38,701 nucleotides of DNA from Halorubrum yunnanense (GCF_026586675.1 NZ_JAODIX010000015.1:8093-46793), one strand, 5' to 3'; shown: positions 1 to 6,528, counted from the stretch's first letter. Made by a program: numbers and translations. Notes: generated by a model not told the origin, from the sequence alone.

Positions 1-198
1 CCCCCCGAGGCTGGGGAGGTGTGAGGTGCGGTCGGGTGGGACCCAAAGGGGCAGTCGCGAGGACGAAGCCCGCTGCAGCAAGCACCGCAAGGAGCGAGTG
101 TAACGAGCGACTGAGGCGCGCAGCAAAGCGCGCGAGTCGTCGCGACTGGGGCTTTGGAGGTGTTCATCGCCCATCTGCGATCACTCATTTATAAGCGA
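1..198 (+). repeat. Structured dispersed element, copy A (5' end cut by window)
   Basis: Non-coding segment sharing long blocks with 4331-4540: a GAGGCTGGGGAGGTGTGAGG-like block, GGGACCCAAAGGGGCAG, GCAAGGAGCGA, GAGCGACTGA and GGGGCTTTGGAGGTG. It folds as CCAAAG (43-48), GGG, 13-nt arm (52-64), paired with arm 136-148, GGG, CTTTGG (152-157); the 13-bp stem has one mismatch. An inner hairpin pairs GCGCGC 116-121 with 128-133. It ends in a TATA-like ATTTATAAGCGA at 187-198. The 5' part lies outside the window. Whether it is transcribed is not visible; it could be an RNA gene or a non-autonomous mobile repeat. Confidence 0.8.
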
Positions 199-230
199 AT
201 GCCAGAGGCCTTCGAAGTGCTCTCGCCGTT

Positions 231-318
231 CGCGTCGTTCGGCGATCGGTAATCGCGTCGTTCGGCGATCGGTAATCGCGTCGTTCGGCGATCGGTAATC
301 GCGTCGTTCGGCGATCGC
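231..318. repeat. 23-bp tandem repeat, 3.8 copies
   Basis: Units start at 231, 254, 277 and 300, each opening CGCGTCGTTCGGCGATCG; the last is truncated and diverges after 318. The copies are identical, so the array is recent or homogenised. It lies between the structured element and the promoter of the gene at 392. There are no spacers, so it is not CRISPR. Confidence 0.9.
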
Positions 319-391
319 CAGTCCGATCGGGGGCAACGCCCGCCACTGTCACGCACGCTTTACCCGTCGCTCCCGAAACGGGCACAACCCA

Positions 392-1393
392 ATGACACGC
401 GCGAGCGCCGGCGCACGGCTCCACTTCGGCTTCTGTAACCTCAGCCTCTCGCACGAGCGGCTGTACGGCGCCCTCGGTCTCGGCCTCGCGGAGCCGCGGG
501 TCGTCGTCGACGCGGAGCCGGCCGAACGCGTGACGGTCGAGACGGCCGACGGCGACGCCGCGGCCGACCCGGCCACCCGCGACGACGTCCGCGAGTACGC
601 TCGCGTCGCCGCCGACCTGCTCGGCGTCCCCGGCGCCCGCGTCGCCCTCCGCGAGTCGCTCCCGCGCCACGCGGGGCTCGGGAGCGGGACCCAGCTGGCC
701 GCCGCGACCCTCGCCGCGATCGCGACCGCCCACGGGCGGGAAGTCGAACTCCGCGAGCGCGCCCCGGCGCTTGGCCGCGGCGGGCGCTCCGGCGTCGGCG
801 TCGCGACCTTCGAGGCGGGCGGGTTCGTCCTCGACGCGGGCCACCCGACCGCCCGGTTCACGACCGACCGCCCCGCGGACGGCGAGTGGACCGTGCCGCC
901 GGTGGCCGCCCGCCACGCCGTCCCGGACGACTGGCGCTTCCTGCTCGTGCGCCCCGACGCCGACCCCGGCCGGAACGGCGACGCCGAGGACGACGCGATG
1001 CGGACCGCGGTCGAGCGCGCGGAGCCCGGGCTCGCCGACCGGATCGGCGGGATCGTCACGCGGCGGGTGCTCCCCGCGATCGCGACCGGCAACGCCGAGC
1101 GGTTCGGCGCCGCGGTCGCTGAGATTGGCCGGCTCAACGGCGCGTGGTACGCCGACGAACAGGGCGGCGTCTACCGACCGCCCGTCGGTGACGTGGTGGC
1201 GTCGCTGTCGGCGTCCGCGGCCGTCTTCGGCGCCGGGCAGTCGTCGTGGGGGCCGACCGTGTACGGCGTCACCGACAACGACGACGTCGACGCCGCGGCG
1301 GCCGCGGGCGAGCGCGCGCTGGCGGAGGCGGGCGTGGCCGGGTCGGTCGCGGTCGTCCGCGCGGCGGGGGGCGGGGCGCGGGTGACGGAGTAG
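392..1393 (+). CDS. beta-ribofuranosylaminobenzene 5'-phosphate synthase family protein (GHMP superfamily)
   Basis: A 333-residue protein of the beta-RFAP synthase type. That enzyme condenses PRPP with a p-aminobenzoate-type substrate in the first committed step of methanopterin synthesis. The GHMP-like glycine/serine-rich motif LPRHAGLGSGTQLAAATLAA is at about residues 90-109. A second glycine-rich block, GRGGRSGVGVATFEAGG, follows at about 129-145, and the C-terminal GAGQSSWGPTVYG block is typical of the family. Length is normal. The ATG is chosen because a TATA-like GCTTTACCCG at 357-366 lies about 30 bases upstream, fitting a leaderless transcript. Haloarchaea are not methanogens, so the physiological product here (a modified folate or pterin) is an inference. 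Confidence 0.85.
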   Translation: MTRASAGARLHFGFCNLSLSHERLYGALGLGLAEPRVVVDAEPAERVTVETADGDAAADPATRDDVREYARVAADLLGVPGARVALRESLPRHAGLGSGTQLAAATLAAIATAHGREVELRERAPALGRGGRSGVGVATFEAGGFVLDAGHPTARFTTDRPADGEWTVPPVAARHAVPDDWRFLLVRPDADPGRNGDAEDDAMRTAVERAEPGLADRIGGIVTRRVLPAIATGNAERFGAAVAEIGRLNGAWYADEQGGVYRPPVGDVVASLSASAAVFGAGQSSWGPTVYGVTDNDDVDAAAAAGERALAEAGVAGSVAVVRAAGGGARVTE

Positions 1394-1483
1394 CGAATCG
1401 ATCAGTCGCTTCGCGCCTTTCCCGTCGCCAGCGACCCCCGCACGAGCAACAACACTAAGCGGGACGGCGACCCCGTACGGGAC

Positions 1484-2320
1484 ATGACGAGCGTTCCGTT
1501 CGGCGTCGCCCGCCTCGACTCGATCCTCGGCGGCGGCGCGCCGCCGGGCAACGTCGTGCTGCTCGCCGGCGAGTCCGGGGCCGGCGCGCGCGAGTTCCTG
1601 TATACGAGCGCCGCGATGAACGCCCTCGGACACGCCGACGCGGAGCTGTTCGACCTATACTACGGGGAGCTCTCGGCCGACGCCGAGCTCCCCGACGACG
1701 TCCACTACCTCTCTTTCACCGCCGACACGGACGCGCTCACGCGCGAGATGGGGTACACGATGGGCGACGAGATCGTCGACGCCGCGATCGACGAGATCGC
1801 CTTCCGGGACCTCTCGCCGGAGTACTTCCAGCTGAGCCCGATCCCCCGCGACTGGTACGAAGAGGAGACCGCGTCGATCACCGAGCTCGGGGACCGCGGG
1901 GAGTACGAGGACGTGCTCACGGCGTTCGGCGACTACCTCTCGGCGAACGCCGACGGCAGTCTCGTCTGTATCGACTCCGTCACCGACCTCGTCTCGATGG
2001 TCGACGAGGACACCGAGTGGAGCGACGTCGCGATGGTGATGAAGGGGCTCAAGAAGGCCGCCTACGAGTGGGGCGGGCTCATCCTCGTGCTGGTGAACAC
2101 CGACTCGCTCACCGACCGGGAGTTCGGCGCGCTGATGGACGCCGCCGGCGGCACCCTCCAGTTCACCTGGGAGAGCGGCGGCTCCCAGCGCGCCCGGACC
2201 ATGTTCGTCCGCGAGTTCCGCGGCGTCCTCTCGCGGCTGGAGGCGGAGAACATCGTCCGGTTCGAGACCGAGATCCACGAGGGCGGCTTCGACATCAGCG
2301 ACGTGCGGAAGATCCGGTGA
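1484..2320 (+). CDS. RecA-superfamily (KaiC/GvpD-like) protein with degenerate Walker A, haloarchaeal 'HTR-like protein'
   Basis: A 278-residue single-domain RecA-fold protein. The N-terminal FGVARLDSILGGGAPPGNVVLLAGESG layout is that of KaiC/RAD55-type ATPases. The Walker A loop at residues 29-37 reads GESGAGARE, where the family has GxxGxGK[S/T]: the lysine is Ala35 and the Ser/Thr is Arg36, so ordinary ATP hydrolysis is unlikely. A Walker B-like strand SLVCIDSVTDLV is at about 159-170. Similar proteins in halophiles carry the name HTR-like, without a proven function. A TATA-like ACACTAAGCG at 1451-1460 supports the start. It heads a same-strand run with the two zinc proteins downstream, which suggests but does not prove shared function. 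Confidence 0.75.
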   Translation: MTSVPFGVARLDSILGGGAPPGNVVLLAGESGAGAREFLYTSAAMNALGHADAELFDLYYGELSADAELPDDVHYLSFTADTDALTREMGYTMGDEIVDAAIDEIAFRDLSPEYFQLSPIPRDWYEEETASITELGDRGEYEDVLTAFGDYLSANADGSLVCIDSVTDLVSMVDEDTEWSDVAMVMKGLKKAAYEWGGLILVLVNTDSLTDREFGALMDAAGGTLQFTWESGGSQRARTMFVREFRGVLSRLEAENIVRFETEIHEGGFDISDVRKIR

Positions 2321-2378
2321 GGCCCCCGCTGCCAGCGACGGACGACCGCCGAGTATCGATCCAGAGAACGACGCGACA

Positions 2379-2433
2379 GATTACTTAAGTCTCCCCGCTA
2401 AACGGTGCGTAGATGACAGAGGATCCTCGATGA
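2379..2433 (+). promoter_or_regulatory. Promoter with a possible leaderless six-codon upstream ORF
   Basis: TATA-like ATTACTTAAG at 2380-2389 lies about 26-32 bases before an ATG at 2413. That ATG opens a six-codon frame (MTEDPR) whose stop TGA, 2431-2433, overlaps the ATG of the next gene (2430) as ATGA. If transcription starts at the first ATG, the main gene would be reached by termination-reinitiation. Confidence 0.45.
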
Positions 2434-3299
2434 GCGACCTCGATCCGACCGACGGGACGGTCGACGACGCGATCGAGGCCGCCGCCGACGAGGCCGGCGT
2501 CGGTCGCGAGGCGCTGCTGAAGCGCGCGGTCGTCGCGCTCGCGGAGGAGGAGGAGATCGACGTGCCGAACGCCGGGGAGGTGGCGGCGATCGAGTCGCGG
2601 GTGGACGCCCTCGACGCCGAGCTCGACGAGAAGGTCGCGGACCTCCGGGAGCGCTTCGTCGAGCTCTACCGCGACCTGGAGGCGACGGCGCCGGCCGACC
2701 ACGCGCACGCCGAGACGGCGGACCGACTGGACGCGCTCGCGACCGACGTCGACGGGATCGCCGAGCGGCTCGGCGAGCTCGAGGCGGACGCCGCGGCGCG
2801 GTCGACCGTCGACGAGGCGGTCGAGGGGCGCGTCGACGACCTCGACGACCGGCTGGCCGACGTCGAGGAGCGGCTGGGCGACCTGGCGGAGTCGGAGGCG
2901 CGCGCCGACGCGATCGACGCCGAGGACCTCGACGAGCAGCTCGACGACCTCGACGACAAGCTCTCGCGCGTCGCCAGCGCGGTCGTCAGGGTCCGGCGCC
3001 GGCTCGAGGCGGCCGAGCGCGATCGCGCCGACCGCGAGCGGCTCGACGCGCTGTCGGCGACCGCGAACCGAAACGGGATCAGGAAAGCCGCCTGCACCGA
3101 CTGCGGCGAGACCGTCGACGTCGGGCTCCTGACGGCGCCCGAGTGTCCCCACTGCGGCCGGTCTTTCGGCGAACTGGAGCCGAACCCCGGCTTCCTCGGC
3201 ACCGCCCGGCTCGTCGCCGAGGAGCAGCCCGCGCTCGACGGCGACGTCGACGGCGAGACGGGCGGCGTGAGCACCCGGGACCCCGGAGGCGACCGATGA
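2430..3299 (+). CDS. Coiled-coil protein with C-terminal zinc ribbon, function unknown
   Basis: A 289-residue acidic protein. A short N-terminal helical segment (residues 1-50, DEAGVGREALLKRAVVAL) resembles a small DNA-binding or regulatory helix pair but cannot be assigned. Residues about 55-205 are almost all heptad-like, with Leu and Ala alternating with Asp, Glu and Arg (ALDAELDEKVADLRERF; DDLDDRLADVEERLGDL), so a long coiled coil is expected. A CxxC...CxxC zinc ribbon follows: Cys222, Cys225, Cys239 and Cys242, then a FGELEPNPGFLG stretch. It overlaps the next gene by ATGA, so the two are probably co-translated. I do not recognise a named family with confidence. Confidence 0.8.
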   Translation: MSDLDPTDGTVDDAIEAAADEAGVGREALLKRAVVALAEEEEIDVPNAGEVAAIESRVDALDAELDEKVADLRERFVELYRDLEATAPADHAHAETADRLDALATDVDGIAERLGELEADAAARSTVDEAVEGRVDDLDDRLADVEERLGDLAESEARADAIDAEDLDEQLDDLDDKLSRVASAVVRVRRRLEAAERDRADRERLDALSATANRNGIRKAACTDCGETVDVGLLTAPECPHCGRSFGELEPNPGFLGTARLVAEEQPALDGDVDGETGGVSTRDPGGDR

Positions 3300-3907
3300 G
3301 CGACGAGGGAGACGGCCCGCGGGGCGAGCCGGACGCCGACGAGGGGAGCGACGCGTTCGACTCCCTCGACGACCTCGCGACCGAGACCGACGACCCCGAC
3401 GAGGTCGACGACCCCTTCGCCGAACTCGGCGCGGGCGTCGACGCGGAGGGTCCCGACTCCTCTCCCGCAGACTCCGACCCGGCCGACTCCTCTCCCGCAG
3501 ACTCCGACCCGGCCGACTTCGACCCGGCCGATCCCGACGCGCGGCGCGACGACCCCTTCGACGAGCTCGGCTCCGCCGATTCCGAGACCGACCTCGACGA
3601 CGCGTTCGAGCGGATGGACGTCGGCGGCGCGGCCGAGGAGGACGTCTGGGAATCCCTCGAGGCGGACGCCGAGGGCATCGACGGGGCCGGTGCGCTCGGC
3701 GCTGCGACGTCCGCGTCCGGCGACACCGAGCACGTCGTCTCCAAGCGGACCTACTGTCAGCAGTGCCCGCACTTCACCTCGCCGCCCGAGGCCGCCTGCA
3801 CCCACGAGGGGACGAGCATCCTCGAGGCGGTCGGCTTCGACGAGTTCCGGGTGCGGAACTGCCCGATGATCTCCGAGGAGGACCCGACGTTCGACGCCGA
3901 CGAATAA
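3296..3907 (+). CDS. Acidic protein with C-terminal four-cysteine metal-binding domain
   Basis: A 203-residue protein; the ATG overlaps the previous stop by ATGA, so longer upstream frames are not needed. Residues 1-145 are a low-complexity Asp/Ser/Ala/Pro region, including a 30-bp in-frame tandem duplication at 3455-3514 (SPADSDPADS type). The only domain is at the end, residues about 150-203: Cys154 and Cys157 (YCQQCPHF), Cys168 (CTHEG) and Cys189 (NCPMI), a probable zinc-binding fold followed by an acidic tail. Together with the upstream zinc-ribbon coiled-coil protein it looks like a small haloarchaeal module. Function unknown. Confidence 0.8.
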   Translation: MSDEGDGPRGEPDADEGSDAFDSLDDLATETDDPDEVDDPFAELGAGVDAEGPDSSPADSDPADSSPADSDPADFDPADPDARRDDPFDELGSADSETDLDDAFERMDVGGAAEEDVWESLEADAEGIDGAGALGAATSASGDTEHVVSKRTYCQQCPHFTSPPEAACTHEGTSILEAVGFDEFRVRNCPMISEEDPTFDADE

Positions 3908-3992
3908 CCCGCTGAGAGTTACGCTGCCTCCAAACGATCCCGGCGACGGTTTCTGGACAGATTCAAGCGAATCGGGACTAAACGCCGCAAAA

Positions 3993-4187
3993 GTGGGTAT
4001 CGTCGACAGCACGCGACGAGGCGGGATCGAGTTCGGTCCGGGCGCGCTCACCGGGGCGATAGGGGATTCGGTTACTGTCGTCCCCCTCGTCGTCGCGCTG
4101 GCGACGAACCTCGGCGTCGCCTTCCTGCTCGGGATCGTCGCGCACCTCGCGTGGGAGCGGGTCGGCGAGAACGATTACGAGTTATAA
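3993..4187 (+). pseudogene. Internally deleted remnant of a MOT1-type sulfate/molybdate transporter
   Basis: A 64-codon frame from GTG. Residues about 10-36, EFGPGALTGAIGDSVTVVPL, resemble the start of haloarchaeal MOT1-like sulfate/molybdate transporters, whose first motif is E-[LI]-[ST]-G-A-x-G-D. The sequence then passes directly into ATNLGVAFLLGIVAHLAWERV, which reads like a final membrane helix and tail. Family members are about 350 residues with about ten helices, so some 290 codons appear to be missing without a frameshift. It may alternatively be a real one-helix protein. It lies directly before the structured repeat element, which could have taken part in the deletion. Family assignment is from memory of the motif. 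Confidence 0.55.
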
Positions 4188-4203
4188 ATGGGGAACGGTT
4201 GCG

Positions 4204-4500
4204 GTGGCCCGCGCCTCCGAGTGGCCGACAGGCCACGAGGAGCGCGTGCGAGGTCGCCGGCGCTACGCGCCGGCTGCCAGAGGGACCGGAGGTCCCTCGC
4301 TGGACGCGGTGAGCGCTCGAAGAGCGCGAACCGCGAGGTTGGGGAGGTGTGAGGCTGTGGTCGCTGTGCGGTCGGGGCGGGGACCCAAAGGGGCAGCCGC
4401 GAGGACGAACTCCGCCGACGTAAGCACTGCAAGGAGCGAACGGAGTGAGCGACTGAAGCGCGCAACGAGGCGCAGGAGTCCTCGCGGCTGGGGCTTTGGA
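4204..4500 (+). repeat. Structured dispersed element, copy B (fuller copy)
   Basis: About 300 bases of hairpins with no credible gene. The 5' part (4204-4350) is a train of small inverted repeats: GTGGCC/GGCCAC, CCGGCG/CGCCGG, AGGGACC/GGTCCCT and GCGCTC/GAGCGC. From 4340 it aligns with copy A. CCAAAG (4385-4390), GGG and a 13-nt arm (4394-4406) pair with a perfect 13-nt arm (4478-4490), GGG and CTTTGG (4494-4499). The base pair C4397:G4487 is T55:A145 in copy A, a compensatory change. It is followed by the 57-bp repeats. It could be a structured RNA or a transposable repeat. Confidence 0.8.
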
Positions 4501-4677
4501 GGTGGTTAGCGACGATCCGCGGTCGATTATTTATAAGCGAGCGGCTGGGGCTTTGGAGGTGGTTAGCGACGATCCGCAGTCGATTATTTATAAGCGAGCG
4601 GCTGGGGCTTTGGAGGTGGTTAGCGACGATCCGCTGTCGATTATTTATAAGCGAGCGGCTGGGGCTTTGGAGGTGTT
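4484..4677 (+). repeat. 57-bp tandem repeat, three units plus partial, each with a TATA-like box
   Basis: Units begin at 4484, 4541 and 4598; a partial fourth starts at 4655. Each opens with the 3' arm of the element hairpin (GCGGCTGGGGCTTTGG) and closes with TTATTTATAAGCGA. The units differ at one visible base (4520, 4577, 4634: C-G-G, C-A-G, C-T-G). Because 57 is divisible by three, an open frame runs through them; this is a by-product. Confidence 0.92.
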
Positions 4678-4782
4678 GACGATGTCGTTGAGGTCAACTA
4701 CTCGTATACGAACACCATATTCACCTCCGTATCGAGCGCAGTCAGGGAAGCTAAACCGCTCGACATCCTACTCCGAGCAGAT

Positions 4783-5112
4783 ATGCAGTTCTGTGACGAC
4801 TGCGGCTCGATGATGGTCTCTCAGGACGGGGAGATGGTGTGTCAGAACGATGGCTGCGGCGGCACCGCCGAGCGCGACGAGGCGCTCGCCGCCGACTTCG
4901 AGTCGACCACGAAACAGACCGATGACGAGGTGATCGAGACGGAGGAGGGCGCGAACTTCGAGGGGAAGCCCACCGCGACCGACGTCGTCTGCGACGAGTG
5001 CGGCCACGACGAGGCGTGGTACACGATCAAACAGACCGGCGCCGCCGACGAGCCCCCGACGCGGTTTTTTAAATGTAAGGAGTGCGGGCGCCGCTGGCGC
5101 GGCTACAACTGA
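4783..5112 (+). CDS. tfs: Transcription factor S (TFS), archaeal transcript-cleavage factor
   Basis: A 109-residue homologue of RPA12/RPB9/TFIIS. It binds RNA polymerase and stimulates cleavage of the nascent RNA in stalled complexes. The N-terminal zinc ribbon has CDDCGSMM (Cys4, Cys7) and CQNDGC (Cys20, Cys25). The C-terminal ribbon has CDECG and CKECG, with the acidic hairpin GAADEPPTRFFKC whose Asp-Glu pair is inserted into the polymerase active site in TFIIS. Length is standard. A TATA-like AGCTAAACC at about 4750 precedes the ATG. The region upstream is the tandem repeat array, so expression could be affected by it. Confidence 0.97.
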   Translation: MQFCDDCGSMMVSQDGEMVCQNDGCGGTAERDEALAADFESTTKQTDDEVIETEEGANFEGKPTATDVVCDECGHDEAWYTIKQTGAADEPPTRFFKCKECGRRWRGYN

Positions 5113-5237
5113 CCGAGTCCGGTCAACACCTCCGGACCGCCTGCCGCCCGGGCGGTACCGGTCGGGCGGGAAGCAACGACCCGCGACATCGACGCCCCGT
5201 TTCGAGCGGCGTCGCGTCGCCCGACTGCGACGGCGCT

Positions 5238-5254
5238 CGGGGTTCGAACCTCCG
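5238..5254 (+). other. tRNA T-arm-like fragment in the gap before tRNA-Arg
   Basis: CGGGG-TTCGAAC-CTCCG can form a 5-bp stem (one G:U) closed on a canonical TTCGAAC loop. No matching acceptor or anticodon arm was found. The rest of 5113-5290 shows nothing I can name. It may be a decayed tRNA end or a chance palindrome (GGTTCGAACC). Confidence 0.25.
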
Positions 5255-5290
5255 CGCGCCGGATCGCCCGCCGCTCCGCTCCTCGCTGCA

Positions 5291-5365
5291 CGGGCACAGT
5301 GGGATTCGAACCCACGACCGTCGGATTAGAAGTCCGACGCTCTATCCGAGCTGAGCTATGTGCCC
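5291..5365 (-). tRNA. tRNA-Arg (anticodon UCU)
   Basis: The minus strand folds as a full cloverleaf: acceptor GGGCACA/TGTGCCC, D-stem GCTC/GAGC, anticodon stem TCGGA/TCCGA with loop CTTCTAA (anticodon TCT), and T-arm GTGGG-TTCGAAT-CCCAC, with discriminator G. It is 75 nt including the discriminator; CCA is not encoded and there is no intron. Confidence 0.97.
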
Positions 5366-5386
5366 TCACCTCGCCTTCTACCGCCC

Positions 5387-5397
5387 GATATAAAAAA
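5387..5397 (-). promoter_or_regulatory. TATA box of tRNA-Arg
   Basis: On the minus strand TTTTTTATATC lies 22-32 bases before the tRNA 5' end. It is the most AT-rich stretch of the intergenic region. Confidence 0.75.
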
Positions 5398-5467
5398 CGG
5401 CGACGGTTCGCGCCGGCGGACGGCGCCAACAGCAGACCTAAGTCCGGCACGGGACTACTCCGCGCCA

Positions 5468-6079
5468 ATGAACGTCATCGGAACCGTCGGGCTCCCCGGG
5501 AGCGGGAAGGGAGAGGCGGCGAACGTGGCCGAGGCGGCCGGGATCCCGGTCGTCGTGATGGGCGACGTGATCCGGGCGGAGTGCCGCCGCCGCGGGCTCG
5601 ACCCCGCCGAGCACCACGGTCGGATCGCGGGGGCGCTCCGCGAGGAGGAGGGCGACGACGCCATCGCGGCGCGGACCCTCCCGCTGATCCGCGAGGCCGC
5701 CGCCGAGAGCGACCGCGACGCCGTCCTCGTCGACGGCCTGCGCTCCACCGTCGAACTGGAGCGCTTCCGCGAGGCGTTCGGCGACGACTTCGCGCTCGTG
5801 GCGATCCGGGCGCCCTTCGAGCTCCGCGCCGAGCGCCTCGACGCCCGCGGCCGCGACGACTCCGACTCCGACTTGGAGGCCCTCCGCGAGCGCGACGAGC
5901 GCGAGATCGGCCTCGGCCTCGGCGACACCCTCGAGCGCGCGGACGTCGAGGTCGACAACACGGGGACGCTCGCCGAGTTCCGGACCCGCGTTCGAGAGGT
6001 GCTCGGCGTCGCCGAGGACGACGGAGACGGCGGGACGGAGTCGACGGCGGCCGCGAACGCCGGAGGTGACGGCGCGTGA
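5468..6079 (+). CDS. UPF0200 family nucleoside/dephospho-CoA kinase-like P-loop protein
   Basis: A 203-residue P-loop kinase related to dephospho-CoA kinase and UMP/CMP kinases (archaeal UPF0200). Walker A is GLPGSGKGE at residues 8-16. A lid-type MGDVIRAECRRRG and a strand ending VLVDGLRS follow, then a base-binding-like DNTGTLAEF near residue 172. The ATG is chosen at 5468 over the longer frame, because the longer frame runs back into the tRNA gene and a TATA-like GACCTAAGTCC at about 5435 fits this start. The last 25 residues are an acidic/Ala tail. The stop overlaps the next start (GTGA), and this pairing with UPF0201 is conserved in archaea. The phosphate acceptor is not known to me. Confidence 0.88.
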   Translation: MNVIGTVGLPGSGKGEAANVAEAAGIPVVVMGDVIRAECRRRGLDPAEHHGRIAGALREEEGDDAIAARTLPLIREAAAESDRDAVLVDGLRSTVELERFREAFGDDFALVAIRAPFELRAERLDARGRDDSDSDLEALRERDEREIGLGLGDTLERADVEVDNTGTLAEFRTRVREVLGVAEDDGDGGTESTAAANAGGDGA

Positions 6080-6528
6080 TCTACAGCATCGACGTGCGGA
6101 TCGAGGCCCCGGTCCGCGACACGGAGGTCACCGACCGGGTCGCCGACGCGGTGCGGAACGCCTTCCCGGACGCGGAGCCGGTCCACGAGGACGGCCGGCT
6201 CGTTGCCGAGGCGCACACCCTCGACGCCTTCTCCGACGTGCTCCACGAGCAGGAGATCCTCGACACGGCCCGCCGGGTGTTCCTGCGGAACAGCGCCGAC
6301 GACGGGTTCTCGTTCTCCTTGAAAAAGCAGGCCGCGTTCGAGGGCGTCGTCAACTTCGCGGTGGGCGAGCCGGACGAGCTCGGCGAGATCGACGTCGAGG
6401 TCCGCGTCCGCGAGCCCGACGTCGAGTCGTTCGTCGACTACGTCGCGCCGGAGACCGACGAGGGCCGGCCGGTCGACCCCGCCCGGGAGTACGGCGACCG
6501 GTTCGACCCCGACGAGGACGACTACTGA
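6076..6528 (+). CDS. UPF0201 family RNA-binding-fold protein
   Basis: A 150-residue archaeal UPF0201 protein. The family folds like the L5/ribosomal-type RNA-binding proteins and has no proven role. Diagnostic segments are the N-terminal IDVRIEAPVRDTEVTDRVADA, the central ILDTARRVFLRNSADDGFSF and FSLKKQAAFEGVVNFA. The start is GTG, sharing its TG with the stop of the upstream kinase, so the two are translationally coupled. The 35-residue C-terminal extension is acidic, typical of halophiles. Confidence 0.88.
   Translation: MIYSIDVRIEAPVRDTEVTDRVADAVRNAFPDAEPVHEDGRLVAEAHTLDAFSDVLHEQEILDTARRVFLRNSADDGFSFSLKKQAAFEGVVNFAVGEPDELGEIDVEVRVREPDVESFVDYVAPETDEGRPVDPAREYGDRFDPDEDDY

Noticed and set aside
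4204-4509. 101-codon frame over the structured element
   Set aside because: Arg-rich, no acidic bias, overlaps hairpins; non-coding repeat is a better explanation.
4496-4813. 105-codon frame with repeated EVVSDDP peptide
   Set aside because: Arises only because the 57-bp repeat is a multiple of three; runs into the TFS gene in another frame.
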